Shown: positions 1 through 7,244, counted from the stretch's first letter. The stretch: 9,846 nucleotides of DNA from Azohydromonas lata NBRC 102462 (GCA_945878385.1 CAMCTE010000096.1:1-9846), one strand, 5' to 3'. The notes: generated by a model not told the origin, from the sequence alone. Numbers and translations: made by a program.

Positions 1-34
1 TATGGCCTGACAGCCTTCTGCCCGCACGGCTGTA

Positions 35-64
35 GGGCCGCCTGACCTGCGCAGGCACAGGCCC
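35..64. other. Possible hairpin in the metG leader
   Basis: Two nested arm pairs can fold: GGGCC (35-39) with GGCCC (60-64), and GCCTG (40-44) with CAGGC (52-56). The loop is 7 bases and a 3-base bulge (57-59) sits on the right side. No T-run follows on either strand, so it does not look like an intrinsic terminator. It lies 18 bases before the metG start and could be a leader structure or a chance fold in GC-rich DNA. I see no convincing -35/-10 pair in bases 1-82. Confidence 0.25.
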
Positions 65-82
65 GCCTCCATTGAAGCACCC

Positions 83-2146
83 ATGACCCGCAAGCTCTTC
101 GTCACCACCGCCCTGCCCTACGCCAACGGGCCCTTCCACATCGGCCACATGATGGAATACATCCAGGCCGACACCTGGGTGCGGGCGCAGCGCATGATGG
201 GCACTCAGGTCGACTTCGTGTGCGCCGACGATGCGCACGGCGCGCCCATCATGATTGCCGCCGGCAAGGCCGGCAAAACCCCGCAGCAGTATGTGGCCGA
301 CATTGCCGCGGGACGGCCCCGCTACCTGCAGGGCTTTCACATCCAGTTCGACAACTGGCACAGCACCGACGCCCCGGAGAACCACGCGCTGGCGCAGTCG
401 ATCTACCGTTCGCTCAAGGCCAACGACCTGATCGAAGTGCGCACCATCGAGCAGTTCTTCGACCCTGACAAGGGCATGTTCCTACCCGACCGCTTCATCA
501 AGGGTGAATGCCCCAAGTGCGGCGCGAAAGACCAGTACGGCGACAACTGCGAAGCCTGCGGTGCCGTGTACCAGCCCACCGAACTGAAGAACCCGTATTC
601 GGCGCTGTCCGGCGCCACCCCGGTGCTACGCAGCAGCGAGCATTTCTTCTTCAAACTCTCCGACCCGCGCTGCGTCGAATTCTTGGAGGCCTGGACGCAA
701 GACGGCCGCCTGCAAGCGGAGGTGGCCAACAAGGTGCGCGAATGGTTCACCCGTGATGAAGCCGGCAACGTGAACCTGGGCGACTGGGACATCTCACGCG
801 ATGCGCCCTACTTCGGCATCGAGATCCCCGACGCACCGGGCAAGTACTTCTATGTGTGGCTGGACGCCCCCATCGGCTACCTGGCCTCCCTGAAAAATCT
901 GCTCGACCGGCGCGGCGTGGACTTCGAGGCCTACATGGCCGACCCTGAGCGCGAACAGATCCACTTCATCGGCAAGGACATCGTCACCTTCCACACCCTG
1001 TTCTGGCCGGCCATGCTGAAGTTCAGCGGCCGCAAAGTGCCCACCGCCGTGCATGTGCACGGCTTTCTCACCGTGAACAACGGCGAGAAGATGAGCAAGA
1101 GCCGAGGCACGGGCCTGAGCCCCCTGCGCTACCTGGACCTGGGCCTGAACCCCGAGTGGCTGCGCTACTACCTGTGCGCCAAGCTCAATGCGCGGGTCGA
1201 AGACATCGACTTCAATCCTGAAGATTTCGTGCAGCGGGTCAATGCCGACCTGGTGGGCAAGTACATCAACATCGCCTCACGCGCCGCGGGCTTCCTGACC
1301 AAGCGCTTCGGCGGGAAACTGACCGACCGTATCGGCGGCGCAGGCGCCGAATTGCTGGCCACGCTGCGCGCTCAACACCATACCGTAGGCGCGCTTTATG
1401 CCGAGCGCGAATTCGCCAAGGCCGTGCGTGAAATCATGGGTCTGGCCGACCGCGTGAACGAGTATGTGGACCAGAACAAGCCCTGGGAGCTCGCCAAGCA
1501 AGACGGCCAGGACGCGGCGTTGCAGGAAGTGTGCTCGGTGTGCATCGAAGCCTTCCGCGTGCTGACGATCTACCTCAAGCCCATGCTGCCGGCGCTGGCT
1601 GCGCGCGTCGAGACATTCCTGAAAGTGGCGCCCCTGCAGTTGGCCGATGCGGCCACGGCCTTGGGTGCGCATGAGATTGGCGCTTACGAACACCTGATGC
1701 AGCGGGTGGACCCCAAGCAGATCGACGCGCTGTTCGAACCTCCGGCCCAAGCCGTGGTGACCACGCCCGAGGCGGCCGCACTGCCAGGCGGTGAAGCACT
1801 GGCCGAAACCATCACCATCGACGACTTCGTGAAGGTGGACCTGCGCGTGGCCCGCATCGAAAAAGCCGAAGCGGTGGAGGGCAGCACCAAGCTCTTGCGC
1901 CTGACGCTCGATGTGGGCGAAGGCCGAACCCGCAATGTCTTCAGCGGCATCGCATCAGCCTACAAGCCTGAGCAGTTGCAGGGCAAGCTCACCGTGGTGG
2001 TGGCCAACCTGGCGCCGCGCAAGATGAAGTTCGGCGTGAGCGAAGGTATGGTGCTGGCCGCCAGCCATGCCGACGAAAAAGCACAGCCCGGCATCTTCGT
2101 GCTCGAACCCTGGCTCGGCGCACAACCGGGCATGCGCATCCGCTGA
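83..2146 (+). CDS. metG: Methionyl-tRNA synthetase, long form with C-terminal tRNA-binding domain
   Basis: Cytoplasmic class I aminoacyl-tRNA synthetase that charges tRNA-Met with methionine using ATP, serving both initiation and elongation. The HIGH signature is at residues 19-22 and KMSKS at 336-340, the two ATP-binding motifs. A zinc knuckle is visible as C143, C146, C156 and C159 (CPKC and CEAC), as in the E. coli-type enzyme. An Ala/Pro-rich linker at about 550-575 leads to an OB-fold tRNA-binding domain (Trbp111/EMAPII-like) from about 577 to the end, with the DLRVARI motif. Such domains normally mediate dimerisation and tRNA binding. At 687 residues it is full length (E. coli about 677). 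The ATG at 83 has only a weak GAAG at 74-77 as ribosome site, but the N-terminus starts exactly where the family does. It is the first gene of a possible four-gene + strand unit. Nothing looks damaged. Confidence 0.98.
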   Translation: MTRKLFVTTALPYANGPFHIGHMMEYIQADTWVRAQRMMGTQVDFVCADDAHGAPIMIAAGKAGKTPQQYVADIAAGRPRYLQGFHIQFDNWHSTDAPENHALAQSIYRSLKANDLIEVRTIEQFFDPDKGMFLPDRFIKGECPKCGAKDQYGDNCEACGAVYQPTELKNPYSALSGATPVLRSSEHFFFKLSDPRCVEFLEAWTQDGRLQAEVANKVREWFTRDEAGNVNLGDWDISRDAPYFGIEIPDAPGKYFYVWLDAPIGYLASLKNLLDRRGVDFEAYMADPEREQIHFIGKDIVTFHTLFWPAMLKFSGRKVPTAVHVHGFLTVNNGEKMSKSRGTGLSPLRYLDLGLNPEWLRYYLCAKLNARVEDIDFNPEDFVQRVNADLVGKYINIASRAAGFLTKRFGGKLTDRIGGAGAELLATLRAQHHTVGALYAEREFAKAVREIMGLADRVNEYVDQNKPWELAKQDGQDAALQEVCSVCIEAFRVLTIYLKPMLPALAARVETFLKVAPLQLADAATALGAHEIGAYEHLMQRVDPKQIDALFEPPAQAVVTTPEAAALPGGEALAETITIDDFVKVDLRVARIEKAEAVEGSTKLLRLTLDVGEGRTRNVFSGIASAYKPEQLQGKLTVVVANLAPRKMKFGVSEGMVLAASHADEKAQPGIFVLEPWLGAQPGMRIR

Positions 2147-2190
2147 GGCGCAGGCGCATCACGGGCCTCGGCACTCCGCACTGAAGCCCG

Positions 2191-3549
2191 ATGCCCCACC
2201 TGCGCTTTCACCCCCGACTGTTGGACGATGCGCGCCGTTGGAGCGCGCCCATCGCCACGGCTGACCTGGCCGCCGGGATCACCGTGGGCATCGTGGCCTT
2301 GCCACTGGCCATGGCCTTTGCAATCGCCAGCGGCCTCAAGCCTGAACAGGGTTTGGTGGCGGCCGTCATCGGCGGCTTCCTGATTTCGGCGCTTGGTGGC
2401 TCCAGCGTGCAGATCGGTGGGCCCGCCGGCGCCTTCATCGTGCTGGTGGCGGCCATCGTGGCCGATCACGGCGTGGCCGGCCTCTTGACCGCCACCTTCA
2501 TGGCCGGCGCGATGATGGTGCTCATCGGCCTGCTGGGCCTGGGCGCTTGGGTACGGCGCATTCCGGGCCCGGTGGTGGCGGGCTTCACCAACGGCATCGC
2601 GGTGCTGATCATGCTGTCCCAACTCAAAGACCTGATGGGCCTGAATGTGGCGTCGTGGCCGGCGGATTTCGTGGCGCAGATGCAGGCCCTGGCGGTGCAT
2701 GCGGCGGGATGGTCCGGGCCCGCGCTGGCCCTGGGCGGCCTCACCTTCGCAGGCATGCTGCTGTGGAACCGCCTGTGGCAAGACCAGGCCCTGCTGCCCC
2801 GCGCCCTGGTGGCCGGGCGGGCGGGTTGCACGGCCGCGCGGGTGCCGGGGGCCATCGTGGCCCTGGTCAGCACAGCCGCGGCCACGGCATTGTTCGAATG
2901 GCCGGTACACACCCTGGGCAGCCGCTTCGGCTCCATTCCGTCTTTCCTGCCCACCCCTTCCTGGGCCTTGTTGCCGGTGCAGCAATGGCCCTCGCTCATG
3001 GGCCCGGCGGCCACTCTGGCCTTGCTGGGGGCCATCGAGTCCCTGCTGTGCGCACGGGTGGCCGACGGGTTGATGCCCGACGCGCCTGCGCACGACCCCA
3101 ACCAGGAACTGATGGCCCATGGTCTGGCCAATGGGGCGGTGGTGTTCTTTGCTGGCATGCCCGTCACCGGCACCATCGCCCGCACCGTGACAAATGTGCG
3201 CTCGGGCGGCCGCACGCCCTTGGCCGGCATGGTGCACGCAGCCACGCTGCTGAGCATCATGATGGTGGCGGCGCCCTGGTGCCTGCTGGTACCCCTGCCC
3301 GCCCTGGCCGGCGTGCTGCTGTTCGTGGCCTGGAACATGGGTGAGTGGCGCGATTTCGCCCGCGTATGGGCCCACCACCCCTGGGAGCGCTGGATGATGC
3401 TGCTGACCTTCGCGCTCACCGTGGTCACCGACCTCGGCGTGGCCTTGGGCACCGGCATCGGCCTGGCGGTGCTGCGGGCGTGGTGGGCGGCCAGGGCATC
3501 GGCGGGCGCCGGGGAAAATGAACGCGGCGGGTCGACCGGGCCGAATTAA
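2191..3549 (+). CDS. SulP-family inorganic anion transporter, no STAS domain
   Basis: Inner-membrane transporter of the SulP/SLC26 family, whose members move sulfate, bicarbonate or other anions; the substrate cannot be read from sequence. The protein (452 residues) is hydrophobic almost throughout, with roughly 10-14 membrane segments from residue 22 to about 430. Family-like signatures are the early repeat motif IGGPAGAF (75-82), AIESLLCARVADG (281-293), HDPNQELMAHGLAN (301-314) and PVTGTIARTVTNVRSG (324-339). Typical SulP proteins continue for about 100-150 residues into a cytoplasmic STAS domain. Here the frame ends about 20 polar residues after the last membrane segment, so the STAS domain is absent; STAS-less members are known. 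The ATG start is preceded only by a weak GAAG (2183-2186). It begins 44 bases after metG and ends 42 bases before the DUF3460 gene, so co-transcription is plausible. Family call is firm, substrate unknown. Confidence 0.9.
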   Translation: MPHLRFHPRLLDDARRWSAPIATADLAAGITVGIVALPLAMAFAIASGLKPEQGLVAAVIGGFLISALGGSSVQIGGPAGAFIVLVAAIVADHGVAGLLTATFMAGAMMVLIGLLGLGAWVRRIPGPVVAGFTNGIAVLIMLSQLKDLMGLNVASWPADFVAQMQALAVHAAGWSGPALALGGLTFAGMLLWNRLWQDQALLPRALVAGRAGCTAARVPGAIVALVSTAAATALFEWPVHTLGSRFGSIPSFLPTPSWALLPVQQWPSLMGPAATLALLGAIESLLCARVADGLMPDAPAHDPNQELMAHGLANGAVVFFAGMPVTGTIARTVTNVRSGGRTPLAGMVHAATLLSIMMVAAPWCLLVPLPALAGVLLFVAWNMGEWRDFARVWAHHPWERWMMLLTFALTVVTDLGVALGTGIGLAVLRAWWAARASAGAGENERGGSTGPN

Positions 3550-3591
3550 ACTAAGGGGTTGCGCTTGGTTTGACAGGCGCGAGGATCACCC

Positions 3592-3795
3592 ATGCCGCTG
3601 TTTTGGAAACCCTACCAATCCGATGTCACGCAGTTCATCGACACGCTGAAGCAGGCCAAGCCCACGCTGGAGCAGGAACAGCGCGAGGGCCGCGCTCTGC
3701 TGTGGGACAAGGCCATCGACCGCGACCAACAGGCGCAGGCCCGCCAGGCCCGAGTGCCCCAGCAGGCCTACGTCTACCAGACCAAGGCGCGCTGA
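3592..3795 (+). CDS. DUF3460 family small protein
   Basis: A 67-residue, soluble, charged protein rich in Gln, Ala, Arg and Lys, with no signal peptide or membrane segment. It resembles the DUF3460 family, small betaproteobacterial proteins of unknown function that begin with a phrase like FWKPYQSDVTQFI (here residues 4-16) and are often encoded next to scpA. The middle (about 18-55) looks largely helical, with many Glu/Gln/Arg/Ala residues. The ATG is well supported by a GAGGA ribosome-binding site at 3581-3585, six bases upstream, the clearest such site in the + strand block. The stop is four bases before the scpA start, so the two genes are probably translated from one message. A role connected with ScpA is suggested only by position. 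Family assignment is from recall of the N-terminal pattern and the neighbourhood. Confidence 0.87.
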   Translation: MPLFWKPYQSDVTQFIDTLKQAKPTLEQEQREGRALLWDKAIDRDQQAQARQARVPQQAYVYQTKAR

Positions 3796-3799
3796 TACC

Positions 3800-4714
3800 G
3801 TGGGGGCATCTTCGGCGCCCGACGACCCAACCGCCGGCGAACTGCCCGCAGCGGCGCCGGGCGAAGCCCAGGCGGTCGGCGACGCGGTGGGTGAGGCCCT
3901 GCGCGAATCGCCCGCCGATGTGGTGGCGGTGGACCATGTGGCCGTGGCCCGGCTGTATGGCGAACCGCTGTTCGCCCTGCCCACCGACCTCTACATTCCG
4001 CCCGATGCCCTGGAGGTGTTCCTCGAAGCATTCGAAGGCCCCCTGGACCTGTTGCTGTACCTGATCCGCAAACAAAACTTCAACATCCTGGACATTCCGC
4101 TGGCCGATGTGACGCGCCAGTACCTGGCCTATGTGGACCAAATCCGCCGGCGCAATCTGGAACTGGCCAGCGAGTACCTGTTGATGGCGGCCATGCTCAT
4201 CGAAATCAAGAGCCGCATGCTGCTGCCACCCAAGAAGTCGGAGGACGGCAGCGAACCGGAAGACCCGCGCGCCGAACTGGTCCGCCGCCTGCTGGAGTAC
4301 GAGCAGATGAAGCTTGCCGCAGCCGGCATCGACGAGTTGCCGCTCATCGGGCGCGACTTCCTTCGGGTGCAGGTGACCATCGACCAGACGGTGGCCGTGC
4401 GACTGCCCGATGTCAGCCCAGCCGACCTGCAGGAGGCCTGGCGCGACATCCTCATGCGCGCCAAGCTCAACCAGCACCACAAGATCAGCCGCGAACAGCT
4501 TTCGGTGCGCGAACACATGGGCATCGTGCTGCGGCGCCTGCAGGGTCGGCGATTCGTGGAATTCGCAGACCTTTTCGACACCTCCTCTGGGGCGCCGGTG
4601 GTGGTGGTCACCTTCGTGGCCCTGCTGGAACTGGCCCGCGAGCACCTGCTGGAAATCACGCAGGCCGAGGCCTTTGCGCCCATCTATGTGCGCCTGGCCT
4701 ACCAACCGAGCTGA
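3800..4714 (+). CDS. scpA: Segregation and condensation protein A (kleisin)
   Basis: Kleisin subunit that bridges the heads of the SMC dimer and binds ScpB, forming the bacterial condensin that compacts and segregates the chromosome. The N-terminal kleisin signature FEGPLDLLL is at residues 78-86. It is followed by LDIPLADVTRQYLAYV (97-112) and the helix EYLLMAAMLIEIKSRMLLP (125-143), all characteristic of ScpA. The C-terminal part (about 250-304) fits the winged-helix that contacts the SMC head. At 304 residues it is longer than the Bacillus protein (about 250), because some 60 Ala/Pro/Val-rich residues precede the core. The start is uncertain: GTG at 3800 gives the full frame, four bases after the DUF3460 stop and without a good ribosome-binding site, which fits translational coupling. 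In-frame GTGs further down (around 3887 and 3920-3923) would give shorter proteins with the same core. No scpB or smc is in the window. Confidence 0.95.
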   Translation: MGASSAPDDPTAGELPAAAPGEAQAVGDAVGEALRESPADVVAVDHVAVARLYGEPLFALPTDLYIPPDALEVFLEAFEGPLDLLLYLIRKQNFNILDIPLADVTRQYLAYVDQIRRRNLELASEYLLMAAMLIEIKSRMLLPPKKSEDGSEPEDPRAELVRRLLEYEQMKLAAAGIDELPLIGRDFLRVQVTIDQTVAVRLPDVSPADLQEAWRDILMRAKLNQHHKISREQLSVREHMGIVLRRLQGRRFVEFADLFDTSSGAPVVVVTFVALLELAREHLLEITQAEAFAPIYVRLAYQPS

Positions 4715-4715
4715 A

Positions 4716-4739
4716 CTCAGGCGGCCGAACCGGCCTGAG
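4716..4739. terminator. Hairpin across the scpA / sensor kinase convergence
   Basis: A perfect 7-bp stem, CTCAGGC (4716-4722) with GCCTGAG (4733-4739), closes a 10-base loop. It begins 2 bases after the scpA stop and contains the stop codon and last codons of the convergent kinase gene. The genes have only 2 bases between their stops, so any terminator must lie in this position or inside coding sequence. Neither strand has a T-run after the stem, so a classic intrinsic terminator is not shown; it could protect 3' ends or assist Rho-dependent ending. Confidence 0.4.
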
Positions 4740-6216
4740 CCCTGAAGGCGAGCTCGAATACGGTTCCCCTGCCCACGGAACTGCGCAGGCCCACCCGAGC
4801 ACCCATCAAGTGACTGAAGCGGCGCACGATGCCCAAGCCCAGGCCGGTGCCTTGGCGGGGCGCATCGGCGGAGGTTGCGGTCTCGGTCTCGGTTGCGGTT
4901 GCAGCGTGCAAGGGCTGTCGGCGATGCGCCAGGGGCGCTGATTCGCTCGGCACCTGGTAATGGTCTTCGAACACACGGGCCTGCTCCTGCGGGTGCAGCC
5001 CGCATCCGCTGTCCCACACCTGCAGCAGCACTTCGCCACCGCGCAGCCGCGCGCCCACGAGCACGCCACCCGAATCCGTGTGGTGAACCGCGTTGAGGAT
5101 CAGGTTGCGCAGGCAGCGCTCCACCATGACCGGGTCGCCCCACAGGGTGTGATGCCCGCCGCGCCACGCCAGGCGCAGCCCTCGGTCGAATGCGCTGGGG
5201 GCCACCTGGGGCAGCAGCCTCCTGTAAAGCGTGTCCACCCGGATGGGCTGCAGCCGCGGTGCCACCGCGCCGGCCTCGCAGCGCGCGTAGTCCAGCAGGT
5301 CGCTCAGCATGGTTTCCAGGGCCTGCACGCCGCGCGCCACCCCATCCAGAACTTCCAGGTCGCGTGGCTCACACAGGCGGGCCCGCAGGCGCAACCCGTA
5401 CAGATTCAAGGCCAACAGCGGTTGGCGCAGGTCGTGGCTGGCCGCGGCAATCAGGTGTGTCTTGGCCTGGTTGGCCACTTCGGCCGCCAAGCGCGCCGCC
5501 TGCGCGTGCGCCGCTTGTTCACTCATTTCACGGCGCATGCCCTCCACCCGCGCCTTCTGCAACAGCAGGTGGCGCACCAAGGCCAGGTGGCTGCCCAGCA
5601 ACCAGGCCACCAGCACCAACAGCAGCACCAGCGAGCCCACCAGGTGCAGGTGGTCGGCGTCTGCCGTGTCCAGCACCACGGCCACCGCCAGGGGGCCGGC
5701 CGTGACGCCGGCATACACGGCAAACAGGCGCAAGCGGTGCAGCAGGCTGGGGATGGCACCGGCCACACAAACGAACACCACGATCAACAGGGTGGACTGG
5801 TTCGCACCGGAGGCCAGTGGTTGATACATCGCACAGGCCAAGCCCGTCAGGGCGCCTTGCAGCAAGAGCAGGGCGCGGTGGCGGCCGTCCCAACGCAGCA
5901 GGGCTGCCGGGTTCTCCCAATCAGGCCCCGAACACAGGCGGCGGTGCAGGTATGCGCGAAGTGCCCAGGCGCTCAGGCAAAGTGCGAGCCACCACAGCCA
6001 GGGCCCCTGGGCATCGATCACCCTGAACACGCCGGTGACCAGGCCCAGACCGATCAGGTGCAGGGCCTGTTCACCCGGCACACGCCCCAGCTGTTGGCCA
6101 ATCCAGCTCAGCCGGTCTTGCAGCGTGGGGCCGGCTTCAACGCCGGGAGCCGGGCCGGACGCTGTAGCAGGGGCAGGCTGCGCCCAGCCACGGCCCTGAT
6201 GGACTGCAGCAGTCAT
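4717..6216 (-). CDS. Membrane sensor histidine kinase, six-TM input, expanded ATP lid
   Basis: Inner-membrane sensor kinase expected to autophosphorylate on His and pass phosphate to the response regulator encoded 18 bases upstream on the same strand. The first 45 residues are Pro/Ala/Gly-rich and cytoplasmic-looking. Six hydrophobic segments follow at about 51-67, 71-90, 114-134, 140-159, 163-182 and 190-212, with little room for a periplasmic domain, so it may sense through the membrane. A helical linker (about 215-250) leads to the HisKA H-box SHDLRQPLLAL, with H261. The ATPase domain shows the N-box NLILNAVHH (371-379), the G1 box DSGCGL (402-407), a phenylalanine box VFEDHYQV (415-422) and the G2 box GTGLGLGIV (456-464). 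Between the last two, where relatives have some 10-15 residues, there are about 33, including an Ala-Thr/Glu-Thr repeat. Length is 499. No good ribosome site precedes the ATG, so coupling to the upstream regulator gene is likely. The signal is unknown. Confidence 0.93.
   Translation of the reverse strand: MTAAVHQGRGWAQPAPATASGPAPGVEAGPTLQDRLSWIGQQLGRVPGEQALHLIGLGLVTGVFRVIDAQGPWLWWLALCLSAWALRAYLHRRLCSGPDWENPAALLRWDGRHRALLLLQGALTGLACAMYQPLASGANQSTLLIVVFVCVAGAIPSLLHRLRLFAVYAGVTAGPLAVAVVLDTADADHLHLVGSLVLLLVLVAWLLGSHLALVRHLLLQKARVEGMRREMSEQAAHAQAARLAAEVANQAKTHLIAAASHDLRQPLLALNLYGLRLRARLCEPRDLEVLDGVARGVQALETMLSDLLDYARCEAGAVAPRLQPIRVDTLYRRLLPQVAPSAFDRGLRLAWRGGHHTLWGDPVMVERCLRNLILNAVHHTDSGGVLVGARLRGGEVLLQVWDSGCGLHPQEQARVFEDHYQVPSESAPLAHRRQPLHAATATETETATSADAPRQGTGLGLGIVRRFSHLMGARVGLRSSVGRGTVFELAFRAQAGSAA
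4873..4902 (-). repeat. Hexanucleotide tandem repeat in the kinase ATP lid
   Basis: Five 6-base units run back to back: on the coding strand GCAACC, GCAACC, GAGACC, GAGACC, GCAACC. They encode residues 439-448 as A-T-A-T-E-T-E-T-A-T, lying in the lid between the F box and the G2 box. The unit length is a multiple of three, so gain or loss of units would change lid length without shifting the frame. Confidence 0.85.
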
Positions 6217-6234
6217 ACGAAACCGTTTGAAAGA

Positions 6235-7113
6235 TCAGACGGCGCTGTGCCCGGTGACCGCCGGTTGTGCGCGCGCCATCAAGGGCACGCCCGAACCCGG
6301 TGTGCCCATCATCTGGCTCACGGCCAACACCGCCTGCGTACGCGAACTGACCCCCAGCACCCGCAACAGCGAGGCCACATGGTCCTTCACCGTTTCCACC
6401 GACAGGTTGAGTTGGCGCGCGATCAGCTTGTTGGGCTGCCCCTGCAGCAGCAACTCGAGCACCTCGGACTGGCGCGGCGTGAGCCGAAGGGCTGGCGCCG
6501 GTGCGAACTCGACGCGGCCACGCCCCGCGTGACCAAGTCCAAGCCCAGACCCAGACCCAGACCCAGGCCCGAGCCCAATTCCGGGCAAAGCGCCAGGCCC
6601 ATAGGCGTTCGGCGCCGCCACCGTAGCCGAGCCTGTTCGCAATGCCGCGGCAGCCACGGGCTCGTGGGCCTCCACCAACCCCGCCAAGCCTGAACGCGCC
6701 GTGGCGGGCTGGCCCATGCGCAGGGCCATGGGCGGCACATAGATTCCCCCGGACATCACCATCCGCAGGGCATGCATCAGCACTTCATTGGCGGTGCGCT
6801 TGGGAATGAAACCCAAAGCACCCTCGTCCAGGGCCCGCATGACATCGCCCGAATGTTCCGACGCCGAGATGATGACCACCGGCAAATCGGGGTGGGTGCG
6901 CCGCCACTCGGCCATCAACGAAAACCCATCGCCATCGGGCAGCTGCAGGTCCAACAGCGCCAAGTCCATCGGCCCGGATTCGGCCAGGCAGGCGCGCGCC
7001 TGAGCCGCCGTGGCCGCCGGCACGACGGTGACATCCCGCCCCATGGACTCGATGACCGATTCCAACGCAGACCGCACCAGCGGGTGGTCATCCAGCAACA
7101 GTACCTTCATCAT
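6235..7113 (-). CDS. NarL/LuxR-type response regulator with an extended linker
   Basis: Cytoplasmic two-component regulator, presumed partner of the kinase gene that follows 18 bases downstream. The receiver domain (1 to about 122) has the acidic pair D8-D9, the phospho-accepting D55 in LLDLQLPDGDGF, S83 at the switch Ser/Thr position and K105. The LuxR/GerE helix-turn-helix occupies about 211-272, with LTPRQSEVLELLLQG and the recognition-helix region SVETVKDHVASLL. Most NarL-type regulators have about 210-230 residues; this one has 292, because roughly 80 residues of Ala/Gly/Pro-rich linker (about 130-208) separate the domains and some 20 follow the HTH. The linker contains a Gly-X dipeptide array encoded by hexanucleotide repeats. 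Two adjacent ATG codons (7113 and 7110) are possible starts; the second is better spaced from the AGGGAG ribosome site and gives the common opening MKVLLLDDHPLV. Regulator first and kinase second suggests an autoregulated operon, but the target genes are not evident. Confidence 0.93.
   Translation of the reverse strand: MMKVLLLDDHPLVRSALESVIESMGRDVTVVPAATAAQARACLAESGPMDLALLDLQLPDGDGFSLMAEWRRTHPDLPVVIISASEHSGDVMRALDEGALGFIPKRTANEVLMHALRMVMSGGIYVPPMALRMGQPATARSGLAGLVEAHEPVAAAALRTGSATVAAPNAYGPGALPGIGLGPGSGSGSGLGLGHAGRGRVEFAPAPALRLTPRQSEVLELLLQGQPNKLIARQLNLSVETVKDHVASLLRVLGVSSRTQAVLAVSQMMGTPGSGVPLMARAQPAVTGHSAV
6533..6586 (-). repeat. Degenerate hexanucleotide array in the regulator linker
   Basis: Nine 6-base units can be laid end to end. 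On the + strand three perfect CCAGAC copies (6545-6562) are flanked by variants CCAAGT, CCAAGC, CCAGGC, CCGAGC, CCAATT and CCGGGC. On the coding strand they encode alternating Gly and X (I, L, P, S, S, S, L, L) just before the HTH domain. The Gly-Ser-type sequence is expected to be flexible. Perfect copies in the centre with decayed edges fit past slipped-strand expansion. Confidence 0.85.
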
Positions 7114-7117
7114 TGTT

Positions 7118-7123
7118 CTCCCT
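7118..7123 (-). promoter_or_regulatory. Ribosome-binding site of the response regulator
   Basis: The - strand reads AGGGAG here. The GGAG core is 4 bases from the first ATG (7113) and 7 bases from the second (7110). The spacing favours the second ATG, making the protein 291 residues. Confidence 0.65.
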
Positions 7124-7185
7124 GTGTCCGACTCTCGATGAGTTCGACAGGAAGGATGCTAAGTGGGGGCACCAGGGCCCGGCAT

Positions 7186-7200
7186 CCCTTGACTCAGGGG
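7186..7200. promoter_or_regulatory. Dyad-symmetric element upstream of the regulator gene
   Basis: The 15 bases CCCTTGACTCAGGGG form a dyad centred on C7193: TGA/TCA and CCC/GGG match across the centre, with one mismatched pair (7189/7197). It is 73 bases upstream of the regulator start. LuxR-type regulators bind short dyads, so an operator is possible, but I do not recognise a known consensus. Confidence 0.25.
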
Positions 7201-7244
7201 TTTCCGCCTCATGGGGGGCGTCTGGGGGTGTTCAACCCGCCAGG

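Noticed and set aside
1960..3378. A 472-codon - strand open frame opposite the end of metG and the SulP gene
   Set aside because: The product would be Gly/His/Gln/Arg-rich without domains, while the + strand encodes clear MetRS and SulP sequence.
3570..3575. Perfect TTGACA as a -35 box before the DUF3460 gene
   Set aside because: At 16-19 bases downstream there is no -10-like sequence, and that position is already inside the DUF3460 start codon region.
3635..5167. A 510-codon - strand open frame opposite DUF3460 and scpA, running into the kinase gene
   Set aside because: It crosses three recognisable genes and shows no family motif. It is an antisense shadow of GC-rich coding sequence.
4873..6586. 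CRISPR-like or mobile-element repeats
   Set aside because: The units are 6 bases with no spacers, lie in frame inside coding sequence and have no target duplications or transposase nearby; they are simple tandem repeats.
4960..6693. A 577-codon open frame on the + strand opposite the first kinase and regulator
   Set aside because: The translation is a Gln/His/Arg-rich low-complexity string with no domain, and it is the expected by-product of G/C-ending codons on the coding strand. The - strand proteins there have full motif sets.
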